The position numbers were made by a program, and so were the translations under genes. Below, one piece after another: positions 12,970-24,438 of a stretch of DNA of 64,000 bases. The DNA lies in assembly GCA_951799445.1 (NCBI GenBank), contig OX637297.1, forward strand, positions 3,596,001 to 3,660,000. The letters are read 5' to 3'. The notes beneath the pieces are model-generated. The model worked only from the letters and a program-made list of their open reading frames with translations. It ran no database searches and was not told the origin of the DNA. This DNA comes from Pseudisothecium myosuroides (Eukaryota > Streptophyta > Bryopsida > Hypnales > Lembophyllaceae). Position 1 is the first letter of the stretch. Every line of letters begins with the position of its first letter.

Positions 12970-13184
12970 GTAGTATTCCTCCTTCTTTGTGCAATCACCC
13001 TAGTAGTGGACTAGATTGTGTGTGTTTGGTTTGCTGTTGTCAGGATGTCGGCTGTCAGCCGATACGTTCTGCTTTTGTCTAGGCTGCTGGCCAACAGACT
13101 TTGCTCGAGCCTGTGTCGGTTGCCAACCGATAGATTGACGTGCTTCCCGTGGTCTAACTTCTGTCTCTTTCATTGATACAGACT

Positions 13185-14432
13185 GCAAAAGCGAATGTCA
13201 TGGCGCACTTTGTAGAGGACAAAGCCTCCAGTAAGCTTTCGCTTCTCTTTGTGAACAACACGACATGGAAAATTTGGAGTGAGGTTTTTGACTAGTGGAA
13301 GGCGGGTCAGCTCATATCTGAAGACGGGAATATCAGGCCCCCATAAGAAGGTGTGTTCACCAAGCCCATCATGCACATTACAAAGTCAGATGTGACTACA
13401 ACTCTGGGTTTGCGGGACTCTGATCTTCAGGAACTAGCCCAAGAGATTCTTGCCAAGAGAGTGAGTATAAAAAATACAGCAAAAGTACGGGCCGCTGGAT
13501 GCTTAACATTGCTAGAATGGTGCAAGGATAAGAAACTTGATTGGGTCATCATGAATGAACTCATGTGGCTCAAGAACCAGCACCCTCTGCCATGCAAGGA
13601 CACCCACTGGGTTCCCTACACCAACGAGGCTTGGCAGATACTGGTTGATCAGTGTGGCTACTCTCTTGCAATCATCTGCAACATTTGGAAGGAGTTCAAG
13701 AAGGACACAGAGAGCGCCAAGTGGTTGGACGGACGCGTTTCAGCGATGAGTCCGACTACGAATAAGTCGCCTAATGGCAAGGCTCATGCGGGGTTTTTCA
13801 CTGCTTTGAGCAAGTTCACGGTGCTCGAACTTCCGCCTGTGGCAACTCCCGCAGTGACGCCTGGTTTGGTCCCAACACCAAACGTTATTGAGTACAAATG
13901 TCGGCACGCTGAATCATTGCATGACGTATTTGAGTCATTGAAGACGTGTTCCAAGATGGTTCCACTTCCGAATGGTTCTCCAAAATTGTTTGTGTTATTT
14001 GCCTACACAACTGCCGGTGAAGCTGTGTTAGTTTTGAGGAAGGATATTCAGGAACTTGCTTTATTGGCTGAGCATGTTGCCCCTGGCACGAAAGTTCCTT
14101 TTATTTAGGACGGTAGCAATGATGAGAACAGCAGGCCACCGCCGATTCCACTTCCTATGTTTTTCATTATAAACTCTCGGGTCCGAGATAAGGTCGTCTT
14201 CGCCTCGAATAGATCGGATTCCACTTGGACTGTACACACCGTGTATAACCAACCTGGGGTTTGGTGTGGCTTCAAGAGTTCGGGTATTGACGCGAAGCTT
14301 TTAGTGACCATATCAATCTCCTATCCTTATCTAGAGGATTATCCTGACGTGTTTCTTGACTTCAAGAAGTTTACTGGAATCCAGAAACCCTTGGATCCGA
14401 TCCATTTTCCCATCAATGGTGAAGTCGATTAG
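13185..14432 (+). pseudogene. Element 1 second gene, central exon
   Basis: After an acceptor (GATACAG|ACTGCA) the frame runs to 14,432 without frameshifts, but with in-frame TAG and TAA between about 13,290 and 13,350 and TAG at 14,106. It corresponds to 34,001-35,358 of element 2. Both contain a long helical N-terminal part and a later part with 'LFVLFAYT' against 'NVFVVFIFGH'. No known domain was recognised. The preserved frame with scattered stops points to point-mutation decay, unless some stops are removed by splicing. Confidence 0.45.
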
Positions 14433-14742
14433 AACCATGAAGTGTGCGGAGTCAGCCATGGTCTACTCAAGTGGATTCTGAGGCCAAGTATGAAGGCTTG
14501 CTCAACAACTATTATAAACATTTGGGGGGGTGGAAATATTAGGGAGATAGCTCTGGTATGCCGTCTTACCATTATTGTATCTCCCTTATCGGCTGATGGC
14601 CAATAGAATTCAAATTGATTCATTTCTTCATCTTGTGTTGGCTGCCAGCCGATACATTCATTAATTACTTTCTTGTTCTTGTGTCAACGGTTGGCAGATA
14701 GAATTATTACTAATAGTTTATTGATTTTATGTTTTTGTGTAG

Positions 14743-15681
14743 CAAATTGGGAGACCTGTATTGGAGTTTGTGCGCAAAGTGGACCATGTTGCTGTTGCTC
14801 GAAATCGCGTCAAGGGATTAAACCTTACTATCAGTTCCGACATCTTGGCGGCATCCAACCTCCCCTCCAATGTTGAACCTATAGTCCTTCCTGCATCCGG
14901 TTCGCAGCCCTAGGACCCTGTCCGATCGCATGTCCCTAACCCTCGTGGTGTATCGGTTGGTAGCTGACACAGAGAGGAACCTAGCAGCTTGCAACCGCAG
15001 GACCTTGGCAGCTCGCATGCCCCTGCCCCTTGTGGTGTATCGGCTGGTAGCCAACATGGAGAGGAACCTGGCAGCTCTAAGAGAGCCTTCTTTGATTTGG
15101 TTGCCACTACGCGAAAGAACCAAAAATCCTTGAGCCCTGGGACTGCGGTCATTAATCTCGAAGATGATCATGATGGTTTCCCAGACAGTACAACATTGAT
15201 TGAAAAAGCTGTGAGCCTTGTGGATGTAGCCATTGATCGTGATGCTAGGTTTGATGGACTTCCAATGACGCCGAGAAGAGGTAAGGACTTTGGCAAGTCT
15301 ACTTCCCTGGAGAATCCCGATTTAGAGGTGGATACCGTTAACCCTACATCCCCTTCCAATTTAGGGGTTGTAAATACTTCCCCTTCCAAATCGGTCATAC
15401 AGACTTCCCCTCCCCAAATTTTGCCTCTTGATATTTTACAGTCGGTTGCATCTATAGCGCCGCTTTATGTCCCCCTTCAAGTTCCACCTACTTCAGAGGT
15501 GGTAACCAGATTGGCGGAAGGGCATCAGCCCATGAAAGGACCTGACCGTGGTCCGGTGGAGGAGCCTCGAGAGGCAGTGACCTGTGATGGAGAAGAGCAG
15601 GACCTTATCGGCGACCAGTTGATAGATTCAACTACGAGCCCTTTGAAGCATCGTAGAGGTAGGGTAAAGGCAATGCTGTAG
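14743..15681 (+). pseudogene. Element 1 second gene, low-complexity linker exon with coding palindromes
   Basis: Follows an acceptor (TTGTGTAG|CAAATT). The early part is globular ('RPVLEFVRKVDHVAVARNR'). It then becomes a Pro/Ser/Gly-rich linker with a duplicated peptide, 'GVSVGS-HREEP' and 'GVSAGSQHGEEP', 87 bp apart. Each duplicated peptide is encoded by one palindrome (14,951 and 15,038), so the private motif has spread in frame through the linker. In-frame TAG (about 14,911) and TGA (inside the first palindrome) break it. The counterpart in element 2 (35,816-37,495) also carries that element's own palindromes in its linker. Confidence 0.5.
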
Positions 15682-16074
15682 AATCTTCGGGCTCTTTTGA
15701 TTCTATTCGCTCTACTTGCTCGAAGTCAGCAAGGGGTCGGCAAAGGCTTAGTCGCGACGAACTTGCGAAAAGTGGAGGTCCAAGCATGGTTCCGGACTCG
15801 GATTTGCCTAATGAGTGCTTGTCTCCGATACCTTCTATGCATCAACGCACTTCTGGAGGTCGGTCCTAGGCAATGGAAATTGTAGTATTTGGTAGTGAGG
15901 TCGTCGCAGAAATCTTGTCTGCTTGAATACTTGTAGTTCTGTATCTCTCCACCTTGTAGCTCTCTAGCGTAGTTCATTCTTATATTGTATTGGCTGCCGG
16001 CCGATACGTATTATGTGTTGGCTGCCAGCCGATATCCCTTATTATAAATTGTACACTTCTATTATTTCATCATC

Positions 16075-16770
16075 TTGCCTGATCGTGATGTGGGACCTGC
16101 AGAGTTGTGCCTAACCAAGTCAGGACGTAGTACTGGTAGTGGGTACAGTTCGCCATCGGGGGCTGACGGGGATGATGGTGTTGCTCAGCCACTGGGAAAG
16201 GGAGATGGTGCTTCGCCCCATTCAGGGCACCAGGTAGCGCCTCAAAAATATTTCCTAATACTGGACATCAATGGGATGGTCTTGTACTTTGAGCCTCTTA
16301 TAATGAAAAACAACAAGGTTATTCAGAGGGGTTGCACGCAAAATAGACCAGGTCTGGAAGCCTTCTTGAAATTCTATCTTGCTCAGGGATTTGAGATTGT
16401 TTTTTGGTCCAGCGTCACTGAGAAAAATCTAGAGACCCGCTTCAAAGGCATCCGGGATCTTGTTCCCGAGCTCAAAAACTGTCGTCGATTTTCACAGACC
16501 ATGTGTGACACAAGCGCTTATATTGACCCCCCAAACCCCAGTCGACAATGGTTCCTAAAGCGTTTAGCACGGTTGCTTACATCCCCAAAAGGCTTACTTG
16601 GCACACATGCAACTCTAGATAATTGCCTTCTTGTTGATGATTCGCCCTACAAGAATATTTTGAATGATCCCTATTCTGCATTTCACCCTCCTACCTGTAC
16701 AAAGTATTCGGAGCAGAGGGTGAGTCCTGGCAAGACATACCTGGAGAAGGTCATGATTCCGTTTCTTTAG
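16075..16770 (+). CDS. FCP1/NIF-type HAD phosphatase-like domain (element 1)
   Basis: Shows the HAD order: motif I 'FLILDINGMVLY', motif II 'EIVFWSSVTEKN', a lysine in 'QWFLKRLARLL', and the acidic motif 'NCLLVDDSPYKNILN'. This matches the FCP1 homology (CTD-phosphatase/TIM50-like) branch, which dephosphorylates serine or is catalytically inactive in some members. Motif I reads D-I-N-G, keeping the nucleophile Asp but with Asn at the usual general-acid position. The equivalent domain of element 2 reads D-L-N-G. The domain frame is intact. The true exon start is uncertain because no Met opens the frame; an upstream Ser/Gly linker joins it to the rest of the second gene. Confidence 0.65.
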   Translation: MPDRDVGPAELCLTKSGRSTGSGYSSPSGADGDDGVAQPLGKGDGASPHSGHQVAPQKYFLILDINGMVLYFEPLIMKNNKVIQRGCTQNRPGLEAFLKFYLAQGFEIVFWSSVTEKNLETRFKGIRDLVPELKNCRRFSQTMCDTSAYIDPPNPSRQWFLKRLARLLTSPKGLLGTHATLDNCLLVDDSPYKNILNDPYSAFHPPTCTKYSEQRVSPGKTYLEKVMIPFL

Positions 16771-17458
16771 GGATTGCTGGTATTTGGGCTCTCAGTTCCA
16801 GAGTATTGTAAATCAAAAGAAGAACTTGGTAGCCCTCGTTGCTTTCTGGGTTCTATTGAGTACAATAAGTATATTGAGCTTACTCCCGAATCTCAAGCCG
16901 GATTTGAGCATCCAGACAGTGAGATGGAGTTAGGGGAGTAGGATCTCCTGAACTAAATATCCTCTTACAAGAGGACATTTAGCGTGTCGGCCGCCAGCCG
17001 ATACACTTTTTTCGAAATTTCGTCTTGTAATTAGCTACAGTACATTTATTGTAATTAGCTAATGGAGATAGAGGACTGGGATCTCGTAAAGTAAACATCC
17101 TTTGAACGGAAGACGCTTAGCGTGTCGGCCGCTAGCCGATACATTTATTTAGAATTTTGATAGTACATGTCTTGTAATGAGCAGGTACTCATAGATTTTG
17201 GACCCCTACTTACTAGATAATTGTATAAATTTGGGGGCTTTCTTTTTGGTATACGAAGTATTGTAGATTCAATCCACTAATTGTCTTTTTCAATAATGTA
17301 TGTTTTGGCCTTTCTTTGAGATGTACTCAATAATATGCATTTGCATCTATCCTTGAATGTCATTTAGATCTTAATTTCATAGAATGAAAAACATTTTTGT
17401 TGCTAGTTTGCCGTAGCATTTCACTTGTTGGCCGCCGGCCGATACCAGTATCAGCGTT
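16771..17458. other. Spacer or intron between the two HAD regions, element 1
   Basis: No gene is supported. It contains a tandem duplication of 'agaggacatttagcgtgtcggccgc..agccgatac' (about 16,970 and 17,100) and palindromes at 16,985, 17,123 and 17,426. The equivalent spacer in element 2 (38,241-39,411) also carries several copies of its own palindrome. Confidence 0.5.
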
Positions 17459-18159
17459 TTAACTCGTTCTAATGTATCTCTTATTTGGAGGGCTTTGCGA
17501 TGTGTTGTTTAGGGATCCAACAGCGGTCCAGGACATCTCGTCAAGAAATGTGTGGTTCTTTGTGTTACGGGATTGCTTTGTTATGTCAACCCACATATCT
17601 CTACGGATCGGTGGAATCCGCATCGAAACATTGTGAAGCGTCCCGGGCTTAAACAGTTGTTTGAGGTGTTGTTGCGTCGATTCCATGTGGGTATATGGTC
17701 AAAGATGCCCATGCACGAATTGGGTCCTCTACTATCACACCGACTCCCAAAGAATATCATTCCCAGGTTGTCATTCATTTTTGGGCGAGAATATTGTCTC
17801 GATAAGGAAAAATTTCCTTGGTGCTACAAGGTGCTTTCTACATTTTTTCAAAGCGGCGGTCTAGGGAGGTTTGTATGGAGGATCAGGTCCTCATGGTTGA
17901 TGTTAGCCCACTTTCGCTTTGTAGGACCCCAAATCATGCTTGCTACCTTCCTTCTCCATTTGTCGGAGAACTTAGGCGCACAAATAACAGAAGTGTTATT
18001 CCTAACATGTGTGTTGATATACTTTTGTTCATTGATCCTTTAGTCGACTGTAACTCTGTTTCAGATTATTTGAAGTCCGCTCAAAGGCCTGGCCAATTTC
18101 ATTATGAGGTGGCTCAATCCATTTTCTATGGACGGCCTGATTGGCATGGCCTTTTCTGA
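17459..18159 (+). pseudogene. Second HAD-like domain of element 1 (frameshifted)
   Basis: 'NVWFFVLRD' and 'HISTDRWNPHRNIVKRPGL' lead into 'FHVGIWSKMPMHELGPLL', an FCP1 motif II-like strand. The frame then shifts near 17,820-17,880 and continues as 'DQVLMVDVSPLSL', the LVDDSP-like motif. The counterpart at 39,412-39,894 has 'HCGLWSAMQLSTLAALL' and 'VVMLVLDPLDS'. A clear DxDGT-type motif I is not visible in either copy, suggesting an inactive second HAD module. It could be a separate gene or a terminal exon of the second gene; three palindromes lie in the DNA between. Confidence 0.45.
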
Positions 18160-18589
18160 TTCGTAGTTCTTTGGAAATGTATCGGCTGCCATTCGACATG
18201 CAGGCTACAACTCTGAAGTTTGCCGATACTGAATCTGTAACTCAGTAGTTATTTAGTTCAGAATCTGAAATTTTGTAGTTCTGTAGTTCTGAGTCTATAA
18301 TTTTGTAGTTTGATAGATCAGATCTATAGTTCCGTAGTTTGATAGTTCAGATCCGTAGTTGTGTAGTTTGGTAATTAGTGCTGTAGCAATTTTTTTTCGG
18401 CTGCCAGTCGACATATCTCCATCAGCTTATGCCTTATCTTTAATGAAATGCACAAGCTTGCTTTTGTATCATCCATATATTCGTCTTTCTCCTCCACGAG
18501 TTTACATTACTCTTAACTGGAAAATGTGATGTCGGCCACTAGCCTATTTTAATTTTGGAGTAGAAAATAGTTCATAATTTCTTAAATTG

Positions 18590-19085
18590 GGGTTATTTTT
18601 CTTGGCCCTATTTTCAATACCAACTTCATGACATTTGAGATTTTGGTTCTTTAAACTACAGTGCATGGCCAATTCTTTTATTTTTCTCCTTTCTCGTAGT
18701 ATATGTTAGAAAATGGGGCACTACATTTAGTGCACGCATGCATTGTTAATCTTTGGAGTATTTACAACTTCTACATTTTTTTTGGCCTTCTTTTGGTTAC
18801 CAATTTCATGACATTTGAGACTGTAGTTTCTTAAACTTTAGTGGATGGCCAATTGTTTTTTTTTCTTTCTCGTAGTATATGTTAGAAAATGGGGCACTAA
18901 ATTTAGTGCACGCATGAATTGTTAATCCTTGGAGTATTTACAACTTCTATATTTTTTTTGGCGCGCTCTTGGTTACCAATTTCATGACATTTGAGATTGT
19001 AGTTCTTTAAACTACAGGGTATGAGAAATTTTTATATTTTTTTTCCTCGTAGTATAATGAAGAAATGGGCAACTAAATTTAGTGG
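18590..19085. repeat. Right terminal array of element 1 (inverted)
   Basis: Three or so diverged units in reverse orientation to 5,256-5,890. Landmarks are 'gttctttaaactaca' near 18,640 and 18,998 and 'gtttcttaaactttag' near 18,825, with 'gttagaaaatggggcacta' between them. The units are clearly more diverged from each other than those of the left array, so the two ends have not been homogenised together. Confidence 0.75.
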
Positions 19086-19140
19086 ACTCATGAATTATTA
19101 ACCCAAGTTGGGTGTAATTCCAATAAATAATTACAACGTG

Positions 19141-19545
19141 CTACATTTGTTTTTAAATCATTCACGTACAAAAATCATTGACATCAGATATTCGTGATTT
19201 CTTGGACATTAATATATAGGGCCTTCGTTCATTTCAGTTTCTATTTAGTGCACATAAAGATGGATTGGAAATGAATATATCAAATTGTAGATTCCGTGGA
19301 TTTTGAATCCTAAGAATATTTGCAACTTCGTCCAATTCTTTTTAGTCATTCTTGTTCAAATATTCATGACATTTGAATTTCGTGGACATTAAAATATAGG
19401 GCCTTTGTCTATTCCTTGTTGTTTTTAATTCATGTGGAGATGGACTTTAAAATGGTATAGTTTGCAAAAATGTTTGAATTTGAACTTCTCTAAACCCTAC
19501 AAATTGCTCCAATTTCTGTAAAATCATTTACGTACAACTATCCAT
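19141..19545. repeat. ~190 bp satellite-like repeat, target of element 2
   Basis: Two head-to-tail units, each with 'catgacatttgaatttcgtggacattaa' and 'tatagggccttygtycattcc'. The second unit breaks off at 19,545. Its continuation ('gacatttta..catagacattaaactatagggcc') resumes at 40,381, directly after element 2 and one copy of the target duplication. Confidence 0.8.
19538..19545. repeat. Left target-site duplication of element 2
   Basis: CTATCCAT directly precedes the left inverted repeat. The partner is 40,373-40,380, ATATCCAT, with one mismatch. Confidence 0.7.
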
Positions 19546-19586
19546 GCCATATTTAACTACTTCTGGACTTTCAATAGTCCAGAAGT
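19546..19586. repeat. Left terminal inverted repeat plus hairpin
   Basis: The 22 bp inverted repeat (19,546-19,567) overlaps an 11 bp perfect hairpin, ACTTCTGGACT at 19,559-19,569 and AGTCCAGAAGT at 19,576-19,586 with a 6 nt loop. The right end carries a looser version of the same arrangement. It is likely recognised by the element's transposase, by analogy with other transposons. Confidence 0.8.
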
Positions 19587-20990
19587 AAAGAGGCGGTGAA
19601 ATCCCCTGATGTTTTTCTATGGATCTGGAGATCTCCTGAAATAGGAACGCTTTGCATGCATCCAATTCACCACCCACAAGTATGTCGGGGAGTGCTTCAT
19701 GTGCTTGGAAATGAAAGAAATCGTGTAGTTGTAACATAGCGGATCCGTGGTAGAGTTCACATGATTGTATTGGGAGATCTGTGGACCGGGTTTCCGTAGT
19801 TTAGGCATCCAATTTACAGCACAACTGAAGTCTCAGAACCTATCGAGAGATCCCCCGATGACCACCACTTGTTGCAGACATGGCTCCCATCCCATATTAA
19901 TCCCTCAGTGAGCGCTGATCTTCACATAATTCTATCAGGAGATCCCCTGACAGGGGTGTAGAATATGAGTTGGCTTCACTGACAATCTTGGTGTCGAAGT
20001 GGGTAAAATTTGATTCCTGTGCTAAAGTGCAAGTGATATCCGAGTTCATCAAGAATGATTCACAATAAGGCACGAGGGGGGCAATTCTTTCAAAGATATA
20101 TGGTATCCCGAGAGTTCAAAGGAAGTACACACAAGTGGATTTGAAATTCAAACATCAGTTGACAATTACCAAATGAGCAATTGCTCTTGGAAATAAGGAG
20201 TCCGGTTCTAGGATTCACTGGGAGATCCCCCGACGGACTGCTAACATAGTGGAGCTAAGGTAGTCAGGATATGACGAAGTGATAGGGGCATATCACAGTA
20301 ACTAACTCACACTGACATTTGAAGAACTGAAGACCACTGAGTCACAGGTGCTCAGACGTTCAACATACATCTGAAGATGAATAACGGCTAAGTAAACATA
20401 ATATTCCATCCGAAATAATGACAGTAGTTTCAGTTTGTGTAAAGAACATCAAGGTTCTTTCACTGCAAAAAATAGATTCGTACTTGGTTGAATGTCCGCT
20501 ATATAATTGTGAAGATGCAAAACCTAGAAGACTAGAATTCCAACAGTGTAACTGTGAGAGAAAAGAAATGCATTATTCAGACTCATTTGAGTGCATGTGT
20601 GACCCGAGCAATGTATTCTGTTCCGGACACAAACATAAACCACTTCCATTTCAGGAGATGAGAGGAGGAAAAACATCCCGTGCTTCTGCTATCAAGTCAT
20701 TGCCCCCGTGCCACACGCAAAGAATAGAAATCATAAACATATTAATATATTCATACAGATTTATTTTACATATACAAGTCACAAAAAGCAGCTCTGAAAA
20801 ACTAATCAAAGAACAGTCCTACTGACTCAACGGACTGTACTTCGAAACCCCCACTTGCGGCTGCGCTTACTGGATGTAGAATGCGTCGTGCGATATCACG
20901 ATGGCAGTCGCGCCCCGCAAAATGCATCGTGACATCTCACAATTGCCGCAACGACCGACACAGTGCGTCGGGAGTTCCCACGATGGCAGT
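19587..20990. other. Left subterminal region of element 2, palindrome-rich
   Basis: No credible gene: a 135-codon frame at 20,418-20,825 has no counterpart elsewhere and no domain. It carries many degenerate palindromes with GGAGATCCCC or GAGATCTC cores (about 19,600, 19,622, 19,845, 19,938 and 20,219). At 20,880-20,995 there is a triplet of ~45 bp units, each with a GTCGTGCGATATCACGATGG-type palindrome, just 3' of the transposase stop. Confidence 0.6.
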
Positions 20991-21014
20991 AGCGACCACG
21001 GACTAGGCACTCAA

Positions 21015-24000
21015 TCATGGGTCCACCACGTTTGCCCGATTCAAATTCACTAAGGCAGCCTCCCTACTCTTCTGAGGAATCGTCCGTGATTTTTGATCCA
21101 CTCTCCTGGACCAATTCGTATACACTGCAGCACCCGCGTCCACCCAGGTGGGGGGACTTTTTTCAACGACCCATTTACCGTACCAGCAATTCCGATAAAT
21201 CAATTCCAGCCTTGTTTCGAAATTATCGGGTCGCCAGTACTGAAGCAAGAACTTCCCGTTATTCACATCTCCTTCCAATCTGCACACAGTAGACAATGCT
21301 CTTCCCTGCCAAACAGCACATGATTCCGGGACTTCCGGTCTGACAAGTACCCAACAGCCTGGTCGTATGTCTAGCCATGGATTAAAGCTTTCCCTTGGCG
21401 CTTCATTTGCAGGGCCGCAGTAAGGCTCCGGCTCCTCTTCTTCCTCCGGAATCACGTCCATGGGATTCACCGTCGATCCTGGGCGAGGGACTCCATTACG
21501 CGCCACCCTCCAATCGTGTTGTGGCCAGAAGCCTTCCACCAACTCCGGAGGACACTTGGGTAATGGTTCCTTCAGCTCATCGAGAACACACTTCCAGTAA
21601 TCCACGTATGGACCGAACGCAGTTGCAAATCCCTCGCATTTAGAAATACCGTATTGCCAGTACTGAATGTATTTCTCGAGTCCTACCAGCATGAAACCCT
21701 TGTTCAAGGTAGCTTTCCACGCCGCTTCTCTTGCCTTCTCTTGATTTCCATGCGGTATTGGAGCCTCGCTGCCCCACATGGGCTTAAACGGAACAGGCTT
21801 TGGACAGCCGTGAGGGAGCATGGGCCGACCATTGCTGTCTGTCTTCCAAATGCGTTCAGAAGGTTTCTTTGACGGCAACCAGTTCGAATCAACTGCTGAC
21901 CTTTTGAAGTTCATGACGGGGACCCCGTCAGTGTCCACGTAGAACTTGAACAGGTGCATCTCCCCCAATCCAATTAATTTTTCCCCGCGATCGCATTGGT
22001 AACCCTCCACGAACGACTTGAAATCCCCCACCTCCTGTATGAACTCCGGCATAAATGACAATTCTTGGGACTGCATGAAGGCTTTCATGAGGTCAGCGAC
22101 GACAAAAGTGTTCTTGGTCTTCAGGGCCTTGGAAAGGTGGCTGAAATATGCATCGATGTCCTTGTGAGTGTGTCCGACTAGTAGAAACCCAACCTGAATT
22201 TCCTTGAAGACACCTCGTGCAGTGAGCAAGGATAAGAACGCCATCAGATATTTGTTCTTGTTATCCTTGGCAGAGTTGTCAAGCTGAAGATATAAATTTT
22301 CAGGAAGAGGGGTACTTCCGACCCGAGCTCCAGGTTTGGTGAGGGTTAGGCTGTCCATACATCTAGACTTCCCTCTAAGCAGTGCCTCGAACAATGAGTT
22401 AGCCGGCGGATATGGAAAGAGGTTGCCTGCCTCTCGAATAGGTGGACCCTCCAGCCGGCGCAACAACCTCGCCAAAGACGAAATGGTGAAGTTGGAGTCC
22501 GCCGGCCAGCAAGATGGAGCATAATGGGCGTAAGCACCGTCACCATGGCCATGAGCTACCATTCGAGTAACGCTCATCGGAAGCTGCCCCAAACCGACCG
22601 TGGCCTTCGTTGTCACCCGGAGTCTGGGTAGAGCCGTCTTGGATGTATCCATCTTGTCGTGAATTATACATAAAATTCTTCGAGGATCTCGTTTGGATTC
22701 CTCACGCCAAGATGCATACAAACGACGGCAAGAAGCTTGGTGATTCAGATGATGAGTCCGCTGCTTCACGAACTCCACGTACTTGGGGCTTCCTTTCGGA
22801 GACTTCAGAATAAACTGCTGTAGGTCGTTGCACGTAGTACATTTTGCAAACGAACTTCCGACAGGCTTAATGGAGACGTTGTTGAAGTGCTCCCGCTTGA
22901 GTCTACTAATAGTCGACTGGCTGACGGGCGGCAGACCGTAGTCGGCATTCAACTGCACATCCAGAATTGGTACGCTTAAGCATCGGTACGAGCGAAGGGG
23001 AAGGAATGCAAATGACAAGCAATGCACCAGAACAGTGATCGTGATATCTCCCGATCATTGATCTCGTTGGGAGATCTCACGATCAATAAAGCAATGACAG
23101 GAGATAAGGGGCACTACCTCGTTGGCGTCTGCTCGGACTCGTTTCCAATTTCTTCCGGGAGGAAGGAATTTTAGAGTGTCTGTTCGCTCGTTCCCAATGC
23201 TGCGCATTTGGTGGGGCATTTGATCAACATTCTCGTCAATAATGGCTTTCATAGTCCCAGCGACCTGAACAGTCCGAGCCCGCGGGCGCTTAACCGCTGT
23301 GTTTTCGTGCGTCCCTGATACGACGCCGTCGTTGTACATCTCGATGTAACTGTGGTAAGTGGACTTCGGGATGCCGTGAATTATGTGCCATGCCTTGCCA
23401 CAAACATCAACTCCCTCTAGCGTGACGTATTTCCGCTTCCGCTCCCCGTACCTTTCGTATAGTTGTCCTCCCACTCCAATCCCATATTCACGGCACTCGT
23501 CAAACGACTTCAAGTAGTACTTCTGCCTTACTAACAGCGTGAACTCCTGGTTATAATGCTAACAACACAGACGTCTGCAGCACTTCTTCGAGCTGACTTT
23601 CCGAATCTCCTCGTCTGCCGTTTTGCAGGAGTACTGCGATTCCTTCAGTTCCAGATTGGGTTTGCGAACTATAAACCGGTATGGTGCTTTCATTCTACCT
23701 CCGAGGTAAGCGAGAGGGTCGTCCATATCGGGAATGGCGGCAAAATGATCCACTATCTCCTTCAACGAACGACCGTTGGGAAACCAGCACTCCAAAATTG
23801 GCCACCTGTCATGAGACATTATGGCTTTGGTGTCACCCACAAAAACATCGAGGACTGTCACACCTATGAAACCTTCACCAAGTGTCTCCTCTTGAAATTG
23901 ATCCTCCGGACTCCAACAAATGATACGACCCGAGGAAACGAGGAGTCCGTCGGCGTCCTTCCGATGCACATCAAGTCCAAACCAGGCTCCTTGACAAATA

Positions 24001-24398
24001 AACGGACATGGATCCATCGGGGGATCCCCCGACACTCTAACAACGTCGGCGGCTCTCCACAACACTACATTCTCTTGAACATCCTCTAATGTGTTCATAC
24101 CCCTCTGACAAGGAAAGCATTTCAAATCCTGGAATTTTAATTTGATAGAATGAGGTCGCACCAAAATGTAAATCCAAGGCTCAACAGGTATGGGCACACC
24201 CAGCCACTGGCCCTGGGGACGAACCTCTTTAACGATTCCTGATCCAACTTCACTGAATCCAGGCACAAACAGCTTAACCCAATCACCATTCACAAACGCT
24301 TCACATCCACCGGTGGAATCCTGTGATTCACCCTCTACATGCGTTCCGTCCACATACGGAACTATCGCGTCAGCAGCAAACTCACAGAATGAATCCAT
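21015..24398 (-). CDS. DUF7869-like DDE-type transposase (element 2)
   Basis: Three exons: 24,398-23,598; 23,546-23,118; 22,952-21,015. The last intron (165 bp, GAG|GTAGTG to TGTGCAG) is phase 0 and contains two palindromes. The first intron is only 51 bp and its donor (AAA|GTCAGC) is tentative. The product is about 1,055 residues. The middle exon has a helix-turn-helix-like 'HIIHGIPKSTYHSYIEMY'. The last exon has a zinc-knuckle-like 'FAKCTTCNDLQQ', then RNase H-fold motifs: 'CIIHDKMD', 'LYLQLDNSAKDNKNKYL' and 'VGFLLVGHTHKDIDAYF', the D/DN/GHTHxxID pattern of DUF7869 proteins. These are widespread in plants and presumed transposases. The C-terminus has a Trp-rich domain ('PGCWVLVRPE'). An ATG opens the frame; no internal stop was seen. 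An N-terminal palindrome copy (about 24,012) encodes 'SGDPPMDP'. Confidence 0.75.
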
Positions 24399-24438
24399 TG
24401 TCAGAGTGAGCTCTATCGAATCCCGTGGACGAGATTAA

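Larger units (their letters stand above)
10955..18550. repeat. Element 1 private palindrome family
   Basis: About 25 or more copies of a near-perfect palindrome, TATCGGCTGNCAGCCGATA. Paired base changes often keep the symmetry (CTG/CAG, CCG/CGG, TTG/CAA). Beyond the 90 bp array, copies start near 13,046, 13,113, 14,587, 14,635, 14,951, 15,038, 15,988, 16,016, 16,985, 17,123, 17,426, 18,180, 18,398 and 18,532. They occupy likely introns, spacers, the 3' flank and one coding exon. None was seen in elements 2 or C. Maintained dyad symmetry suggests a dimeric protein target or a hairpin. Confidence 0.85.
5256..19085. mobile_element. Giant DNA transposon, element 1 (decayed)
   Basis: The outer parts are arrays of one ~177 bp repeat in opposite orientations (5,256-5,890 and 18,590-19,085), which together act as long terminal inverted repeats. 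Between them lie a truncated DUF7869-like transposase and a long second gene with ParB-like and FCP1/HAD-like parts, the same gene pair as in element 2. A private palindrome, TATCGGCTGNCAGCCGATA, is scattered from 10.95 to 18.55 kb. Exact ends and a target duplication could not be fixed. In-frame stops and a missing transposase N-terminus indicate a non-autonomous relic. Confidence 0.6.

Noticed and set aside
20418..20825. 135-codon Cys-containing frame
   Set aside because: No homologous copy in element 1, no domain, and it lies in the palindrome-rich subterminal region.
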